DNA of 64,000 nucleotides from Opitutaceae bacterium (GTDB taxonomy: Bacteria; Verrucomicrobiota; Verrucomicrobiia; Opitutales; Opitutaceae). The notes below the pieces were generated by a model. The model searched no databases. It had not been told where the DNA came from and saw nothing but the letters and a program-made list of their open reading frames with translations. The stretch's first letter is position 1, and each line of letters starts with the position of its first letter. The DNA is taken from positions 89,808 to 153,807 of the forward strand of contig JAEUGY010000112.1 in assembly GCA_016794625.1 (NCBI GenBank). Direction: 5' to 3'. Below are positions 1 through 10,228 of the stretch, one piece after another. Position numbers and translations under genes: made by a program.

Positions 1-720
1 GAGGCGCTGCCCGACAAGGACCGCGCGCTGGTGGTCATCCCGACCGGCGCCATTGAACAACACGGCCATCATTTGCCCGTCGGGGTCGATGCGATTCTCG
101 GACAAGCCTGGTTGAACGCGGCTCTGGAAAAAGTCGGCACCCAGGCACGGATCTGGGTCGCGCCGCCGATCACCTACGGCAAAAGCAACGAACACACGGG
201 CTTCCCCGGAACGGTCCACCTCTCGGCCAAGACGCTCCGACGCGTGCTTCTCGCTCAGGCCCGACAACTGAAGCAGTTGGGTTTCCGTAACCTGGCGCTC
301 CTCAACACGCACGGCGGCAACAGTTCCGTGCTTGTTTACACCCTACGCGAACTGCAGACGGAGCTCGGCCTGAGAGCCGGGATGGTGAGTCATGGTTACA
401 GACCGCCCGTTACGGATCAGGAGAACGAATACGGCTTTCATGCCGGCGAGTGGGAAACCTCCCTCATGCTCGCCGTCACCGAGGGACTGGTCCGCATGGA
501 ACGGGCAACGTGCGAATACCCGGCTCGTCTGACCGATCCAGGAGAGCTGCGCCCCGAGAATGCTCCGGCCACCTATTCCTGGATCAGTCGCGACATTTCC
601 GTCAGTGGCACCATGGGGGACGCAACGCGAGCCAGCCCGGTCAACGGCCGCCGCTGGTTCGACGAAGCGTCCACCGCACTGGCCCAACGGCTCATCGCAC
701 TCGCGGCGGAATCACGCTGA
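1..720 (+). CDS. creatininase family amidohydrolase, 5'-truncated by window edge
   Basis: The open frame is already running at base 1, so the true start lies outside the window. The visible part encodes 239 residues. It carries the creatininase-superfamily metal site: IEQHGHHLPVGVD (Glu, His and Asp ligands) near the left edge, NTHGGNSS in the middle, and HAGEWETS further on. The family consists of metal-dependent cytoplasmic hydrolases that cut C-N bonds of small cyclic or formyl amides; members include creatininase, ArfB/FAPy hydrolase and MftE. Substrate cannot be told from sequence. The stop overlaps by 9 bp the end of the convergent glgB gene. Confidence 0.85.
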   Translation, partial: EALPDKDRALVVIPTGAIEQHGHHLPVGVDAILGQAWLNAALEKVGTQARIWVAPPITYGKSNEHTGFPGTVHLSAKTLRRVLLAQARQLKQLGFRNLALLNTHGGNSSVLVYTLRELQTELGLRAGMVSHGYRPPVTDQENEYGFHAGEWETSLMLAVTEGLVRMERATCEYPARLTDPGELRPENAPATYSWISRDISVSGTMGDATRASPVNGRRWFDEASTALAQRLIALAAESR

Positions 721-2925
721 CGCGCTCCACTTCAGGATGGTCGTGGTCAGGGGGGGCAAAGTGAGCTGCACGCTCTGGCTCATTCCATCCGCCGGCACGT
801 CATCCGAGTGCACGCCCCCCTGATTTCCCAAACCACTGCCACCGTAATACTGACTGTTGGTATTGATCACCTCGCTCCAGAAACCACGCCGCGGAACGCC
901 AATCCGGTAGTTCCGACGAATCACCGGGGTAAAGTGCCCCACGACCGCAAAAAGCGTCTGCTCAGACGCATCGCATCGCAAAAACGCGAGCACGCTGCCT
1001 TCCGAATCGTGGCAGGCGAGCCAGCGGAACCCATGCGGGTTCAAGTCATTCCGGCTCAGCACCGGCTCGTGCACATAGAGTCGGTTCAAGTCCCGGACGA
1101 GCAAGCGCACGCCTTCATGATCAAGGTACTGGGTGAGATGCCAGTCGAGCGAACCGGCATAGGCCCACTCCGAGCTTTGCCCGAACTCACTTCCCATGAA
1201 GAGCAGTTTCTTGCCCGGCCATCCCCACATGTGGCCATAAAGCGCGCGCAAGTTCGCCGCCTTTTCCGGGATGTGCCAGGCCGCCATCTTCATCAACATC
1301 GAGCCCTTGCCATGCACCACCTCGTCATGGGAAAACACGGAAACGAAGTTTTCCGCATACTGGTAGAGCATGCCGAAGGTCAGGTCGTTTTGGTGCCACT
1401 TGCGATGGATGGGATCCTTCGTGAAGTACTTCAGGGTATCGTGCATCCAGCCCATGTTCCACTTGAAATCGAACCCGATGCCACCCTCGTGGGTCGGCTT
1501 GGAGATTCCAGGGAAGGAGGTGCTTTCCTCCGCGATCATGCGTACACCGGGATAGTAGTGGTGCACCAGATCATTGGTCGTCTTCAGGAACTCGATCGCC
1601 TCCAGGTTTTCCCTCCCGCCGAACTTGTTGGGAACCCACTCCCCTGACTTGCGAGAGTAGTCAAGGTAGAGCATCGACGCCACCGCGTCGACCCGCAGGC
1701 CATCCAGGTGATACCGGTCCAGCCAGCACAGCGCATTCGCGATCAGGAAGCAGCGTACCTCGTTGCGGCTGTAATTGAAGATGAGCGTGCCCCAGTCCAT
1801 GTGCGCCCCTTGACGGGGATCGGCGTGCTCGTAGAGGTGGGTACCATCGAATTCCGCCAGCGCGAAGCTGTCCCTCGGAAAATGCGCCGGGACCCAATCG
1901 AGGATGACACCGATTCCGCGCTGATGCAGATGGTCGACGAACCAGGCAAAGTCGTCAGGCGTCCCGAAGCGCTGCGTGGGAGCAAAGAATCCAGTGACCT
2001 GATACCCCCAGGAGCCATCAAAGGGATGTTCCGCCAGCGGCATGACCTCCACATGGGTGAACCCCATCTCCGTGACATAGTCGGCCAGCTGGGGAGCCAG
2101 TTCCCGATAGGACAGGGGCCGATTTCCGTCGTCGGCCCGCCGCTTCCACGAACCCAGGTGGACTTCGTAAATTGACATGGGCTGGTCGCGATCTCCGGCG
2201 GCGACCCGACGTTTTTCCATCCACTCGGCGTCGTTCCAGACATAGCGCCCCGTCTCGTGCACCACGGAAGCATTGCCCGGAGGTGCCTCAAAGTAGCTTC
2301 CGAACGGATCCGTCTTCAGCCGGATGTGGCCGCGTACATCCCACAGCTCAAACTTGTAGAGCTCACCCCGACCCAATCCGGGCACAAAAAGCTCCCAAAC
2401 GCCGGAAGCGCCAAGCGGACGCATGGGATGGTAGCGACCGTCCCAACCGTTGAAGTTTCCCACGACCGACACCCGCTTCGCGTTCGGAGCCCAAACGGCA
2501 AAGGATACCCCCGGCACTTCATTCACTCGGCGAAGGTGAGCACCGAGCTTGTCGTAAAGACGATGCTCATTCCCCTCGTTGAACAGATAAAGGTCCTGAT
2601 CACCCAATGTCGGCAAGAAGGAGTAGGCGTCGTGGATCTCATGCGTCTCCCCATTGTCGAGCGTGGCGCGAAGTCGGTAACGAAACACCTGCTTTCGTTT
2701 GGGCAGAAACACCTCGTAAAACCCGGACTCATGAAGCTGCTCCATGGTCCAGCTTTCCCTGGTCGCCGGGTCCAAAACCTCGCACGACACACAACGCCGG
2801 ATAAAGCACCGGACCACGACGCCGTGGATCCGCCCACGTTTGCAGGGATGCATGCCCAGCGTGTCGTGTGGATGGCTTGCCGTGGCGTGGAGAAAGCGAT
2901 CAAGCAGGTCTTGGGAAATGATCAC
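712..2925 (-). CDS. glgB: 1,4-alpha-glucan branching enzyme GlgB
   Basis: Introduces alpha-1,6 branches into glycogen in the cytoplasm. The product is 737 residues, the usual length, with an N-terminal CBM48-like part (WAPNAKRVSVVGNFNGW) followed by a GH13 barrel. Conserved GH13 regions are visible: DWVPAHFPRD, GLRVDAVASM with the nucleophile Asp, AEESTSFPG with the acid/base Glu, and FSHDEVVHGKGSM with the third acid. The start is GTG; no convincing Shine-Dalgarno precedes it. It lies 114 bp downstream of ppc on the same strand and may be cotranscribed with it. Other glycogen genes are not in the window. Confidence 0.97.
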   Translation of the reverse strand: MIISQDLLDRFLHATASHPHDTLGMHPCKRGRIHGVVVRCFIRRCVSCEVLDPATRESWTMEQLHESGFYEVFLPKRKQVFRYRLRATLDNGETHEIHDAYSFLPTLGDQDLYLFNEGNEHRLYDKLGAHLRRVNEVPGVSFAVWAPNAKRVSVVGNFNGWDGRYHPMRPLGASGVWELFVPGLGRGELYKFELWDVRGHIRLKTDPFGSYFEAPPGNASVVHETGRYVWNDAEWMEKRRVAAGDRDQPMSIYEVHLGSWKRRADDGNRPLSYRELAPQLADYVTEMGFTHVEVMPLAEHPFDGSWGYQVTGFFAPTQRFGTPDDFAWFVDHLHQRGIGVILDWVPAHFPRDSFALAEFDGTHLYEHADPRQGAHMDWGTLIFNYSRNEVRCFLIANALCWLDRYHLDGLRVDAVASMLYLDYSRKSGEWVPNKFGGRENLEAIEFLKTTNDLVHHYYPGVRMIAEESTSFPGISKPTHEGGIGFDFKWNMGWMHDTLKYFTKDPIHRKWHQNDLTFGMLYQYAENFVSVFSHDEVVHGKGSMLMKMAAWHIPEKAANLRALYGHMWGWPGKKLLFMGSEFGQSSEWAYAGSLDWHLTQYLDHEGVRLLVRDLNRLYVHEPVLSRNDLNPHGFRWLACHDSEGSVLAFLRCDASEQTLFAVVGHFTPVIRRNYRIGVPRRGFWSEVINTNSQYYGGSGLGNQGGVHSDDVPADGMSQSVQLTLPPLTTTILKWSASA

Positions 2926-3039
2926 GGCAATTTCAGGGATTTAAGACAGGCTAACGTCAACGGGAAGGAGACGTCTAGCGAGGACTCGGGAAATCTTGAG
3001 ATCCGATCTGAGCGATGGGATCCCTTCGGCGGGCACGAC

Positions 3040-5832
3040 TCATCCGGTGTTTTTGAGCCCACCGGAGATGCCATTGATCGTCAATTCAACAACGGCACGG
3101 GTTCGTTCCTCCTCCACTTTGGAGAGCCCACCTTGCCGCAGGCGCTTCAGCATCTCCACCTGGAGGTAGTTCAGCGGATCGATGTAGGGGTTTCGGAGGT
3201 CGACCGACCGTTTCAACACCGGTTCATGCGACAGGAGGGTTCTGGCTCCGGACACGGCCAGAATCGACCGTTCGGTGCGTTGGAATTCCGCCAGCAGCAG
3301 ATCAAAGATCCGGTTCCGGATGGCGACATCGTCCACCAACCCCGCGTACAATCGAGCGATGGTCATGTCTGCTTTGCACAGGGTGAGCTGCGCGTTGTCG
3401 ATGAGCGACCGGAAGAACGCCCAATCCTTGTACATTCCCCGCAAGAGTCGCAGGCCGGACGGACCGCGCTTCAACACGGCGTCCAGCGCGGTGCCCATGC
3501 CATACCAACCGGGAAAGTTGAAGCGACTCTGCATCCACGAAAAGACCCACGGGATCGCCCGCAGATCCTCCACGCTTTGCGCGGCTCTTCGATAGGTGGG
3601 ACGCGATCCGAATCTCAGCTGTCCAATCTGTTCGATGGGAGTGGCCTGCGACCAAAACGTCAGAAAATCTCGGTCGTGGTGAACCAGCGCGCGATAGGCG
3701 GAGTAGCTGTTCGCGGAAAGTTCCTCCATCACCTCGACCCAAGGCTCAGGCCAAGCCGGCGATTCCTGAGCGGCGTGAGAACCAAGCAACACACCGTGGG
3801 CCATCTGTTCAATGATGCGAAACGCCAGATCAGGGTCGTGATAGCGGGTGGAGAGCACCTCGCCCTGCTCGGTGATCCGAATACCACCATCCTTCAACCC
3901 CACGGGCTGCGCCAGAATCGCCTTCGCCGCCGGACCGCCACCACGGGCGATGCTGCCACCTCGCCCGTGAAACAGGGTCAGCTTAATCCCACGTCGGCGA
4001 CAAACGGCCGCGATTTCGTCCTGCGCCCGGTGCAGCGCCCAGGAAGCCGCCACATAACCGCAATCCTTGTTGGAATCCGAATACCCCAGCATCACATGCT
4101 GATGTCGAAACTCCGCCCCCGTCCCGCCCGTGTAACCCGGGCTGGCGAAAAGCTCCTCGAGAATCCGGGGCGCCCGCTGCAGATCCGCCCGCGTCTCGAA
4201 CAAAGGCGCGATTTCCATCTCTGCACCGGTCCACGCCATGAGAAGCCTGGCCTCAAGGACGTCGGAAACGTCGTTCGACATGCTGATGACATAGATGCCG
4301 AGCGCGTCAGGTCCCAGGCGCCGTCGTGCCAGCGCCGCCACGACCAGAGGTTCGACCACGTGGCGTGTGGCCGCGGAAAATACAGCCCAATCTCTGCCCC
4401 CGGACGATTTCGCCCGCTGCAGTTCGGCCTCGAGGACCTGGCGCTTCTCCGCCTCGGGCCAGCGGGAATAGTCGGACTTGCCCAGAATCTCCGCCACCGC
4501 CGCCTCGTGCTGGGCGGAGTGCTGGCGCAGATCGAGGTGCGCGGTATGCAGGCCAAAGACGTCGAGCCGGTGAATCGCATCCTTCAGTTCACCCTTCGCC
4601 ATCGACCGCGCCTTTCCGGATCGGAGGCTGGACTGGATGGCATCCAGCACGGAACGGACCGCCTCGGCGGAGAACAACGGCGCATCCGCAGCACGGGATG
4701 AGGCGAGCAGCCCGGCCCCGTCACGAACCTCCTCGACCGCCCGCGCCAGTCTTTCCCGGAGTCCCGCCATCAGCAGCCGGTAAGGTTCGTGGGGATACCG
4801 ATGCGCGATCTGCTCAATGTGCTCGGACAGGTGCCGGTCTTCGCGTATGAGTCGGCGGACTTCACTGGAAATGACATCGCGTCGATCACTGACCGTCAGC
4901 GTCCGGCCCAACTCCCGGGCGGAGCCTCTCAGTTTCTCAATGGCCAGACGGCGGTGGAGCTCCAGCACCTCTCCCGTGACGCGGGCGGTCACGTTGGGGT
5001 TGCCGTCGCGATCTCCGCCGATCCACGAGCCAAAACGCAGCCATCGAGCCGGACACGTGACATCGGGGTAGTGCAGGGCAAGGCATCGCTCAAGTTCCCG
5101 CTGCAGTCGGGGCACCACGTCGAACAGGATGGTGTCGTGATACCACAATCCCGTCCTGGCTTCATCGGTCACATCCGGGCGAGCCACCCGGCTGCGATCG
5201 GTCAACCAAAGCGATGCGATCTCGCGCTCGATCATTTCCTCATCCTCATGGGGCGAGTGCCCAAGAGCCGAGGATGCGGAGCGATCGCGGAGCAGCTGGC
5301 CCAATCGCTGGAGTTTCGTCAGCAGCGTGCGGCGCTTTGACTCGGTCGGGTGGGCGGTGAAAACCAGATCCATCGTCATTCGATCGAGCAGCGCCTGCAG
5401 ACCGGCTGAGTCGACGCCCTTGGCCTTCAGGAGAAGCAACGCTTCTTCGATCGACTCGCGGCGCACGGCACTCGCCGCGGACGGTCCGGTCGCGTCGCCA
5501 ACTCCCGTCCTCCGTTGCCGCAACTTGCCAATGCGGAAATTCTCCTCCGCCAGATTGACCAACTCAAAATAGAGCGTGAAGGCCATGGCTTGATTGAACG
5601 CCTCATCGGGGGAGATCCGGGCCGCCTCCGAGGACAGCCCGAGCGAGGCGGTGCCATCGCCACTCCGGGCACGCTTGGCCAAGACCCGAAATCGCTCCAC
5701 CCGTTCAAACGTTTCCCTGCCCTCCACCTGGCCAATCACCCGACCCAAGGCCGTGCTCAATGATCGGATTTCCGCACGCAGACCGGCGGTATCCCTTGAG
5801 GCAGGCTGCTCATGATTAGGAGATTGAGTCAT
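3040..5832 (-). CDS. ppc: phosphoenolpyruvate carboxylase
   Basis: Carboxylates PEP with bicarbonate to oxaloacetate, refilling the TCA cycle. The ATG start beginning MTQSPNHEQ gives 930 residues, typical for bacterial PEPC; the frame stays open a further 267 codons upstream, but that stretch is antisense to lptD and is rejected. Signatures are FTAHPTESKRRTLL with the catalytic His near residue 161, GSWIGGDRDGNP, MLGYSDSNKDCGYVAASW, LFHGRGGSIARGGGP, and the invariant C-terminal NTG that closes the active site. It is divergent from lptD, with 174 bp between them, and upstream of glgB. Confidence 0.97.
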   Translation of the reverse strand: MTQSPNHEQPASRDTAGLRAEIRSLSTALGRVIGQVEGRETFERVERFRVLAKRARSGDGTASLGLSSEAARISPDEAFNQAMAFTLYFELVNLAEENFRIGKLRQRRTGVGDATGPSAASAVRRESIEEALLLLKAKGVDSAGLQALLDRMTMDLVFTAHPTESKRRTLLTKLQRLGQLLRDRSASSALGHSPHEDEEMIEREIASLWLTDRSRVARPDVTDEARTGLWYHDTILFDVVPRLQRELERCLALHYPDVTCPARWLRFGSWIGGDRDGNPNVTARVTGEVLELHRRLAIEKLRGSARELGRTLTVSDRRDVISSEVRRLIREDRHLSEHIEQIAHRYPHEPYRLLMAGLRERLARAVEEVRDGAGLLASSRAADAPLFSAEAVRSVLDAIQSSLRSGKARSMAKGELKDAIHRLDVFGLHTAHLDLRQHSAQHEAAVAEILGKSDYSRWPEAEKRQVLEAELQRAKSSGGRDWAVFSAATRHVVEPLVVAALARRRLGPDALGIYVISMSNDVSDVLEARLLMAWTGAEMEIAPLFETRADLQRAPRILEELFASPGYTGGTGAEFRHQHVMLGYSDSNKDCGYVAASWALHRAQDEIAAVCRRRGIKLTLFHGRGGSIARGGGPAAKAILAQPVGLKDGGIRITEQGEVLSTRYHDPDLAFRIIEQMAHGVLLGSHAAQESPAWPEPWVEVMEELSANSYSAYRALVHHDRDFLTFWSQATPIEQIGQLRFGSRPTYRRAAQSVEDLRAIPWVFSWMQSRFNFPGWYGMGTALDAVLKRGPSGLRLLRGMYKDWAFFRSLIDNAQLTLCKADMTIARLYAGLVDDVAIRNRIFDLLLAEFQRTERSILAVSGARTLLSHEPVLKRSVDLRNPYIDPLNYLQVEMLKRLRQGGLSKVEEERTRAVVELTINGISGGLKNTG

Positions 5833-6006
5833 AATGAGAGGGGGAGGCTCGACGAGAAAGGGAGGAGGTAGGCGTTTCGAAAATGAGCAGATAGCGAAAA
5901 CTGCGCCAAACCGATTGCAAACTGGGAACGGGAGTCCCGGCGCTCTCCCCGCGCTGTAACCACGCAACCGTCTTGCCTGCGACCGGTCTGACGGGTTCCC
6001 TTCCCC

Positions 6007-8100
6007 GTGCGTTTTTGGTTTCTCCTCGTTTTGCTTGCCACCGCTCTGCTCCCCTTGGGGGCCCAACCTGCCGCTCTCGGCCTCAGCCTTGACGCAGACT
6101 CCACCACGCTGGACCAGGTTTCCGGGGAATCCGTGCTTCAGGGCAATGCCTCCTTGATCCACGGGGAAACCACGCTCCGCGCCCGGGAGATTCGCTTCAA
6201 TTTCCGCACGAAAATTGCCACGGCCCGGGGCAATGTGATCCTGCAAATGCAAGACCGCAGGGTCCTGGCGGACGAAATCACTTACCGTCTGACCGACAAG
6301 TCGCTGGACATAAAAAATTTGCGCGCAGGCGTGAACCCGGTGTACTTGAGCGGTTCGCACGTCAAGACCACCTCCGAGGGCTGGCAGATGGAAGGCGCGA
6401 AGGCCTTCCTGCACGAGCCCGGACCGTGGAGCCCGATCGTCCGGGCCCAGTCCTTGCTCGTGCGGGAAGACAAAACCTTGGAGTTGGACGAAGGTCGCCT
6501 CGGCCTTGGCCGCTTCACGCTCCTTCCGTTGCCCGGAGTACCGATTCCGATGGACGAGGTGTTTTTCCGCTATCTCAGCATCGGGGCCGGCTACCGCAAA
6601 TCCTTGGGAGCCTTCTTCGAGGTAGGCATGCACCTTCCAATCAGTTCAGGGTTCGAGGTCGGGGCTGACCTGGGATACTACTCGAGCCGGGGCATCATGG
6701 CCGGACCCTCCGGCAATTACCGGCGAGGTTCCGGCAATCAAGGTTTCACCGGAGCGTTCAATAGCGGTTTCATCCACGACAGCGGAGACAAACAACGCGA
6801 CGTGCTGGGGGTGCCCATCCCCGAAGACCGTGCCTTGATTCATTGGGAACATCGCCATCGCTTTTCCGAATCCCTCTCACTCATCCTGGATTTGGACTAT
6901 TGGAGCGACTCCGAAGTCGTGCGGGATTTTCGACCCAAGGAGTTCTACCCGGTGCAGCAGACGGACACCTTTGTCCAAGCCGAGTATACGTGGAACAACA
7001 CGGTCCTGACGGGTCTGACCCGGCTCAACCTGAATCGCTACTTTCAAGTTCAGGAGCGACTGCCCGAGCTTCAATTCAGCCTGCTACCAATGTCTATCGG
7101 CCCGCCGTCGCTCGCTCTCTACCAGCGGGCGCATGCCTCCGTTGTGCGCTTGCGCGAGGATGCCCCGCTCACTGGTCCCACCCTGCGCAGCGATCGGATC
7201 AATCTTTACTACGCCTTGAGCCGTCCCTACCTGCCGAGGGAATGGCTCTCGCTTAAACCCGTCCTCGGGGCCCAAGTCACTCACTATGCCAAAACGGCGA
7301 CCACGTCGGATAAAGGCCACTACACCCGGGTGCTGGGAGAGGTCGGATTGGATGCCGAACTGCGCACCAGCGCCACGTACGACTACCGCAATCCCTCGTG
7401 GAAAATAGAGGGGCTCCGCCACCTTCTCACACCGCGGCTGGGTTACCGGTACCTTCCCAGCGGATCACGAGGCCGAGTCCACCTGCCGCAAATTGACCGT
7501 CGCGCGTTCGCGACCTACCTCCAACCGCTCGACCTCGGCGACCAGCGCAATGTGGACGAAATCGACGACCAGAACACCGTCCGGCTGCAACTGGACAACC
7601 TCCTGCAAACCCGGGACGCGGAGTACGGGTCTCGGAATCTGGTGCATTTCAACCTCGCGATCGATCTGCGTCTCGATCGCTCGCCGGCTGAGCGGACGCT
7701 CTCCGACTTGCATACAGAGCTCAGCCTCACGCCGGCGCGCTGGATGAGATTCGACGTTTATCAGCGCTACGCCACCTACGATGGCAAACTGAAGGAACTG
7801 AATACCGGATTGACCATCACCAACAGCGAATGGTGGTCCCTGCGCCTGGGCACGCACTACCTGGAACGGAGCATCGAGGAGTATGTGGCCGAAGGCACCG
7901 TCCGCTTCAACGAGGTCTACGAAGCGTTTGCCCGGATGCACTACGATTCCCGTCAGGCCCGCTTCGTCCAGCAGACGTACGGTATCCACCACACGCTCGA
8001 TAACCTTTGGGTTCTGAGCTATGGCTTCAACTTCTACGAGGGACGACGCCGCGAGGGTTCGTTTGGATTTGTGGTCGAAGTCGACGCGGCCCGATTCTGA
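6007..8100 (+). CDS. lptD: LPS-assembly outer-membrane protein LptD (OstA)
   Basis: Final component of the LPS export bridge, a beta-barrel that inserts LPS into the outer leaflet. The 697-residue product begins with a signal peptide (hydrophobic residues about 3-20, small residues near LGAQPA). An OstA/LptA-like beta-jellyroll follows at about 25-130, then a long barrel rich in alternating aromatic and hydrophobic strands, ending in a C-terminal phenylalanine (DAARF), as expected for BamA substrates. The start is GTG. The next gene begins 7 bp after the stop, so the two are probably cotranscribed. Its presence shows the cell is an LPS-bearing diderm. Confidence 0.88.
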   Translation: MRFWFLLVLLATALLPLGAQPAALGLSLDADSTTLDQVSGESVLQGNASLIHGETTLRAREIRFNFRTKIATARGNVILQMQDRRVLADEITYRLTDKSLDIKNLRAGVNPVYLSGSHVKTTSEGWQMEGAKAFLHEPGPWSPIVRAQSLLVREDKTLELDEGRLGLGRFTLLPLPGVPIPMDEVFFRYLSIGAGYRKSLGAFFEVGMHLPISSGFEVGADLGYYSSRGIMAGPSGNYRRGSGNQGFTGAFNSGFIHDSGDKQRDVLGVPIPEDRALIHWEHRHRFSESLSLILDLDYWSDSEVVRDFRPKEFYPVQQTDTFVQAEYTWNNTVLTGLTRLNLNRYFQVQERLPELQFSLLPMSIGPPSLALYQRAHASVVRLREDAPLTGPTLRSDRINLYYALSRPYLPREWLSLKPVLGAQVTHYAKTATTSDKGHYTRVLGEVGLDAELRTSATYDYRNPSWKIEGLRHLLTPRLGYRYLPSGSRGRVHLPQIDRRAFATYLQPLDLGDQRNVDEIDDQNTVRLQLDNLLQTRDAEYGSRNLVHFNLAIDLRLDRSPAERTLSDLHTELSLTPARWMRFDVYQRYATYDGKLKELNTGLTITNSEWWSLRLGTHYLERSIEEYVAEGTVRFNEVYEAFARMHYDSRQARFVQQTYGIHHTLDNLWVLSYGFNFYEGRRREGSFGFVVEVDAARF

Positions 8101-8107
8101 CCGTGCC

Positions 8108-9349
8108 ATGGCTTCCGGATCCCACGCCATCGCCTTTCGGCAGGCTGCTCTTTTCCAATCGCTATGGTTGCAGGTCGCCTCACACGTTCGAACCGACCGC
8201 GCACTGCCTGCACGTTTTGAACGCGTGCTTCGCCAGCATCGGGGGTTTGGCTCGCGCGATCGTCGACTCTATCGGGAGCTTTTCTACACCACGCTCCGGT
8301 TTTTGCCCTGGCTCGAAGCGGGGGCGGGTGCGGGGGCGCTCACGGACAACGATATCCAGCTGGTCGTCTGGTTGAGTGCCAGCCTACCCGCCACCCAGCC
8401 GATGAAGGAAGCGCTGACCGCGAAATGGCCCGCCCTTCCGCCACGCACATCGGAACGGGCTGCGCTCGCACAGTCCCTCGGCCGGTCGAGGGCGTCCGCG
8501 TCACTCTTGCCCGATTGGTTCAAACAGGAGTGCCCGACTGACTTTAGCGGCGCCGACTACGACAGCCTGACCTCGCGGGCTCCCCTTTGGATTCGGTTGC
8601 AGACCGGCGACCCAACGTCGGTCGAGCATGAGTTTTCTGCGCGAGGTTGGACGTGGGACGTTTCGAAGGACCTGCCAGAAGCGTGGCGTCTGGCAACGGA
8701 CGTTGAGGTTGAATCCACGCAGGCATTTCTTCGCGGTCAGTTAGAGGTCCAGGACATTGGGTCCCAATGGGTCCTTCACCAAGCCCGCCCACAAAAGGGA
8801 GAACAGTGGCTCGATGCGTGTGCCGGCGCGGGCGGAAAGACCCTCCAACTCGCCCGTCTCGTCGGACCGGAAGGCACCGTGATCGCTCACGACATTCGGC
8901 CTGCGGCCTTGACCGAGCTGCATGCCCGCACGAGCCGGGCCCGCCTCGGCAATGTTCGCAGTGTTTACGAGGTGACCGGAACCTTCGATGCAGTACTGGT
9001 GGACGCTCCCTGCAGCGGCACCGGCACGTGGCGTCGAGCCCCGCACCTGAAGTGGTCCACCCACTCCAGCACCCTGACCGAAATGTCCGGGTTGCAATCG
9101 GAGATCCTCAAAAAATTCGCTCCCTTCGTAAGACCCGGCGGACGCCTGGTGTATGCCACCTGCTCGCTCGCGCGATCTGAGAACGAGGAGGTGGTGACAC
9201 ACTTCCTGCAGCACCACCCTCAGTTTTCCATGTGGCCACGATCGTCTGAGACGCGTCGCGATTCGAGCCCGACGGGCTCTACTCTGTTGCCTTCGCGCCT
9301 CGACTCCGACGGGTTTTTTGTCGCCACCTTGGAGCGTTCACGGACCTGA
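8108..9349 (+). CDS. RsmB/NOL1-type 16S rRNA (cytosine-C5) methyltransferase
   Basis: SAM-dependent m5C RNA methyltransferase of 413 residues from the ATG 7 bp after lptD. Residues about 5-60 resemble the NusB-like RNA-binding domain found in RsmB (FGSRDRRLYRELFYTTLR). The C-terminal Rossmann domain has the SAM loop DACAGAGGKTLQLA and both family cysteines, in VDAPCSGTGTWRR (motif IV) and YATCSLARSENEEV (motif VI), which act as nucleophile and release base. The frame could start earlier inside lptD, but homologues normally begin near this ATG. RsmB acting on 16S C967 is the likeliest function; another m5C target is possible. Confidence 0.88.
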   Translation: MASGSHAIAFRQAALFQSLWLQVASHVRTDRALPARFERVLRQHRGFGSRDRRLYRELFYTTLRFLPWLEAGAGAGALTDNDIQLVVWLSASLPATQPMKEALTAKWPALPPRTSERAALAQSLGRSRASASLLPDWFKQECPTDFSGADYDSLTSRAPLWIRLQTGDPTSVEHEFSARGWTWDVSKDLPEAWRLATDVEVESTQAFLRGQLEVQDIGSQWVLHQARPQKGEQWLDACAGAGGKTLQLARLVGPEGTVIAHDIRPAALTELHARTSRARLGNVRSVYEVTGTFDAVLVDAPCSGTGTWRRAPHLKWSTHSSTLTEMSGLQSEILKKFAPFVRPGGRLVYATCSLARSENEEVVTHFLQHHPQFSMWPRSSETRRDSSPTGSTLLPSRLDSDGFFVATLERSRT

Positions 9350-9421
9350 AGACCGGCGGATCACTTCCACGCACGCTTTTTCATTGCCGAGATCCGCTGC
9401 CAGCCAACCATCCCGAGATCT

Positions 9422-10228
9422 GTGGTTCCCGACGCTGACTATCGCATCAAGCTACCTGCCTTCGAAGGGCCGCTCGATCTGCTCCTATTCCTGATTCGGA
9501 AGAACGAGTTGGATATCTACGATATCCCGATCGAGTCGGTCACCCGCCAGTACATCGATGTGCTCCGGTCGATGCAGCAGTTCGATTTGGAGATCGCCGG
9601 AGAGTTCTTCGTCATGGCCGCCACCTTGATGGAAATCAAGAGCCGGATGTTGTTGCCCAAGGGCCATGCCGCGATCGGCCCGGACGACGACGATGACGCG
9701 ATGGATCCCCGCTGGGAACTCGTGCACCAACTCCTGCAATACAAGAAGTTTAAAGAGGCGGCGGGCGGCCTGGCTTCGCTCGCTCAGTTTGAACAGGACA
9801 AGTTGCCCCGACAGGTGGTGGAAGCGATCGCGGCGGAACACGAGCGGCCCTTGAAGTCGGTCGATCGGATTGAGCTCTGGAATGCATTCAATATCGTTTT
9901 GCGACGCCTGGCCGAAAAGTTGGTCGTCGGAGAAATCCGTGATGAACAAGTCACGGTAGCCGACCAAATGGAGAGTCTGCTCATCAGGGTACAAACACAG
10001 AAGTCTTTCATTTTCTCTGACTTATTCCCGGAGAAAGTAACCTTGCGGGTCTTGGTGGCCACGTTTCTTGCCGTCCTTGAGCTGACGCGTCTCCGCAAAC
10101 TTCGCATCAAGCAGAACGAAGCATTCTCCGACATCGTGTGTGAGGCCGTGGACGAAACGGCGGCACCTGGCGATCATCTTGAAAAGTCGCTTGAATCCCC
10201 ATCCGAAGAACGCACGTTAGCTTCGTGA
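9422..10228 (+). CDS. scpA: segregation and condensation protein A
   Basis: Kleisin subunit that bridges the heads of the SMC dimer in chromosome condensation. The 268-residue product has the classic N-terminal kleisin motif FEGPLDLLLFLIRKNELDIYD and the following helix MAATLMEIKSRMLLP. The C-terminal winged helix is at about 200-250 (TFLAVLELTRLRKLRIKQ). The start is GTG. Its last 4 bp overlap the next small gene. The partner scpB, often adjacent, is not here. Confidence 0.95.
   Translation: MVPDADYRIKLPAFEGPLDLLLFLIRKNELDIYDIPIESVTRQYIDVLRSMQQFDLEIAGEFFVMAATLMEIKSRMLLPKGHAAIGPDDDDDAMDPRWELVHQLLQYKKFKEAAGGLASLAQFEQDKLPRQVVEAIAAEHERPLKSVDRIELWNAFNIVLRRLAEKLVVGEIRDEQVTVADQMESLLIRVQTQKSFIFSDLFPEKVTLRVLVATFLAVLELTRLRKLRIKQNEAFSDIVCEAVDETAAPGDHLEKSLESPSEERTLAS

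Noticed and set aside
2257..4701. 814-codon open frame opposite glgB and ppc
   Set aside because: Antisense shadow of two confidently identified genes in a GC-rich genome. Its protein has no recognisable fold, and its codons mirror the real genes.
5833..6633. 267-codon N-terminal extension of ppc
   Set aside because: It overlaps lptD in antisense, and PEPC homologues start at the chosen ATG.
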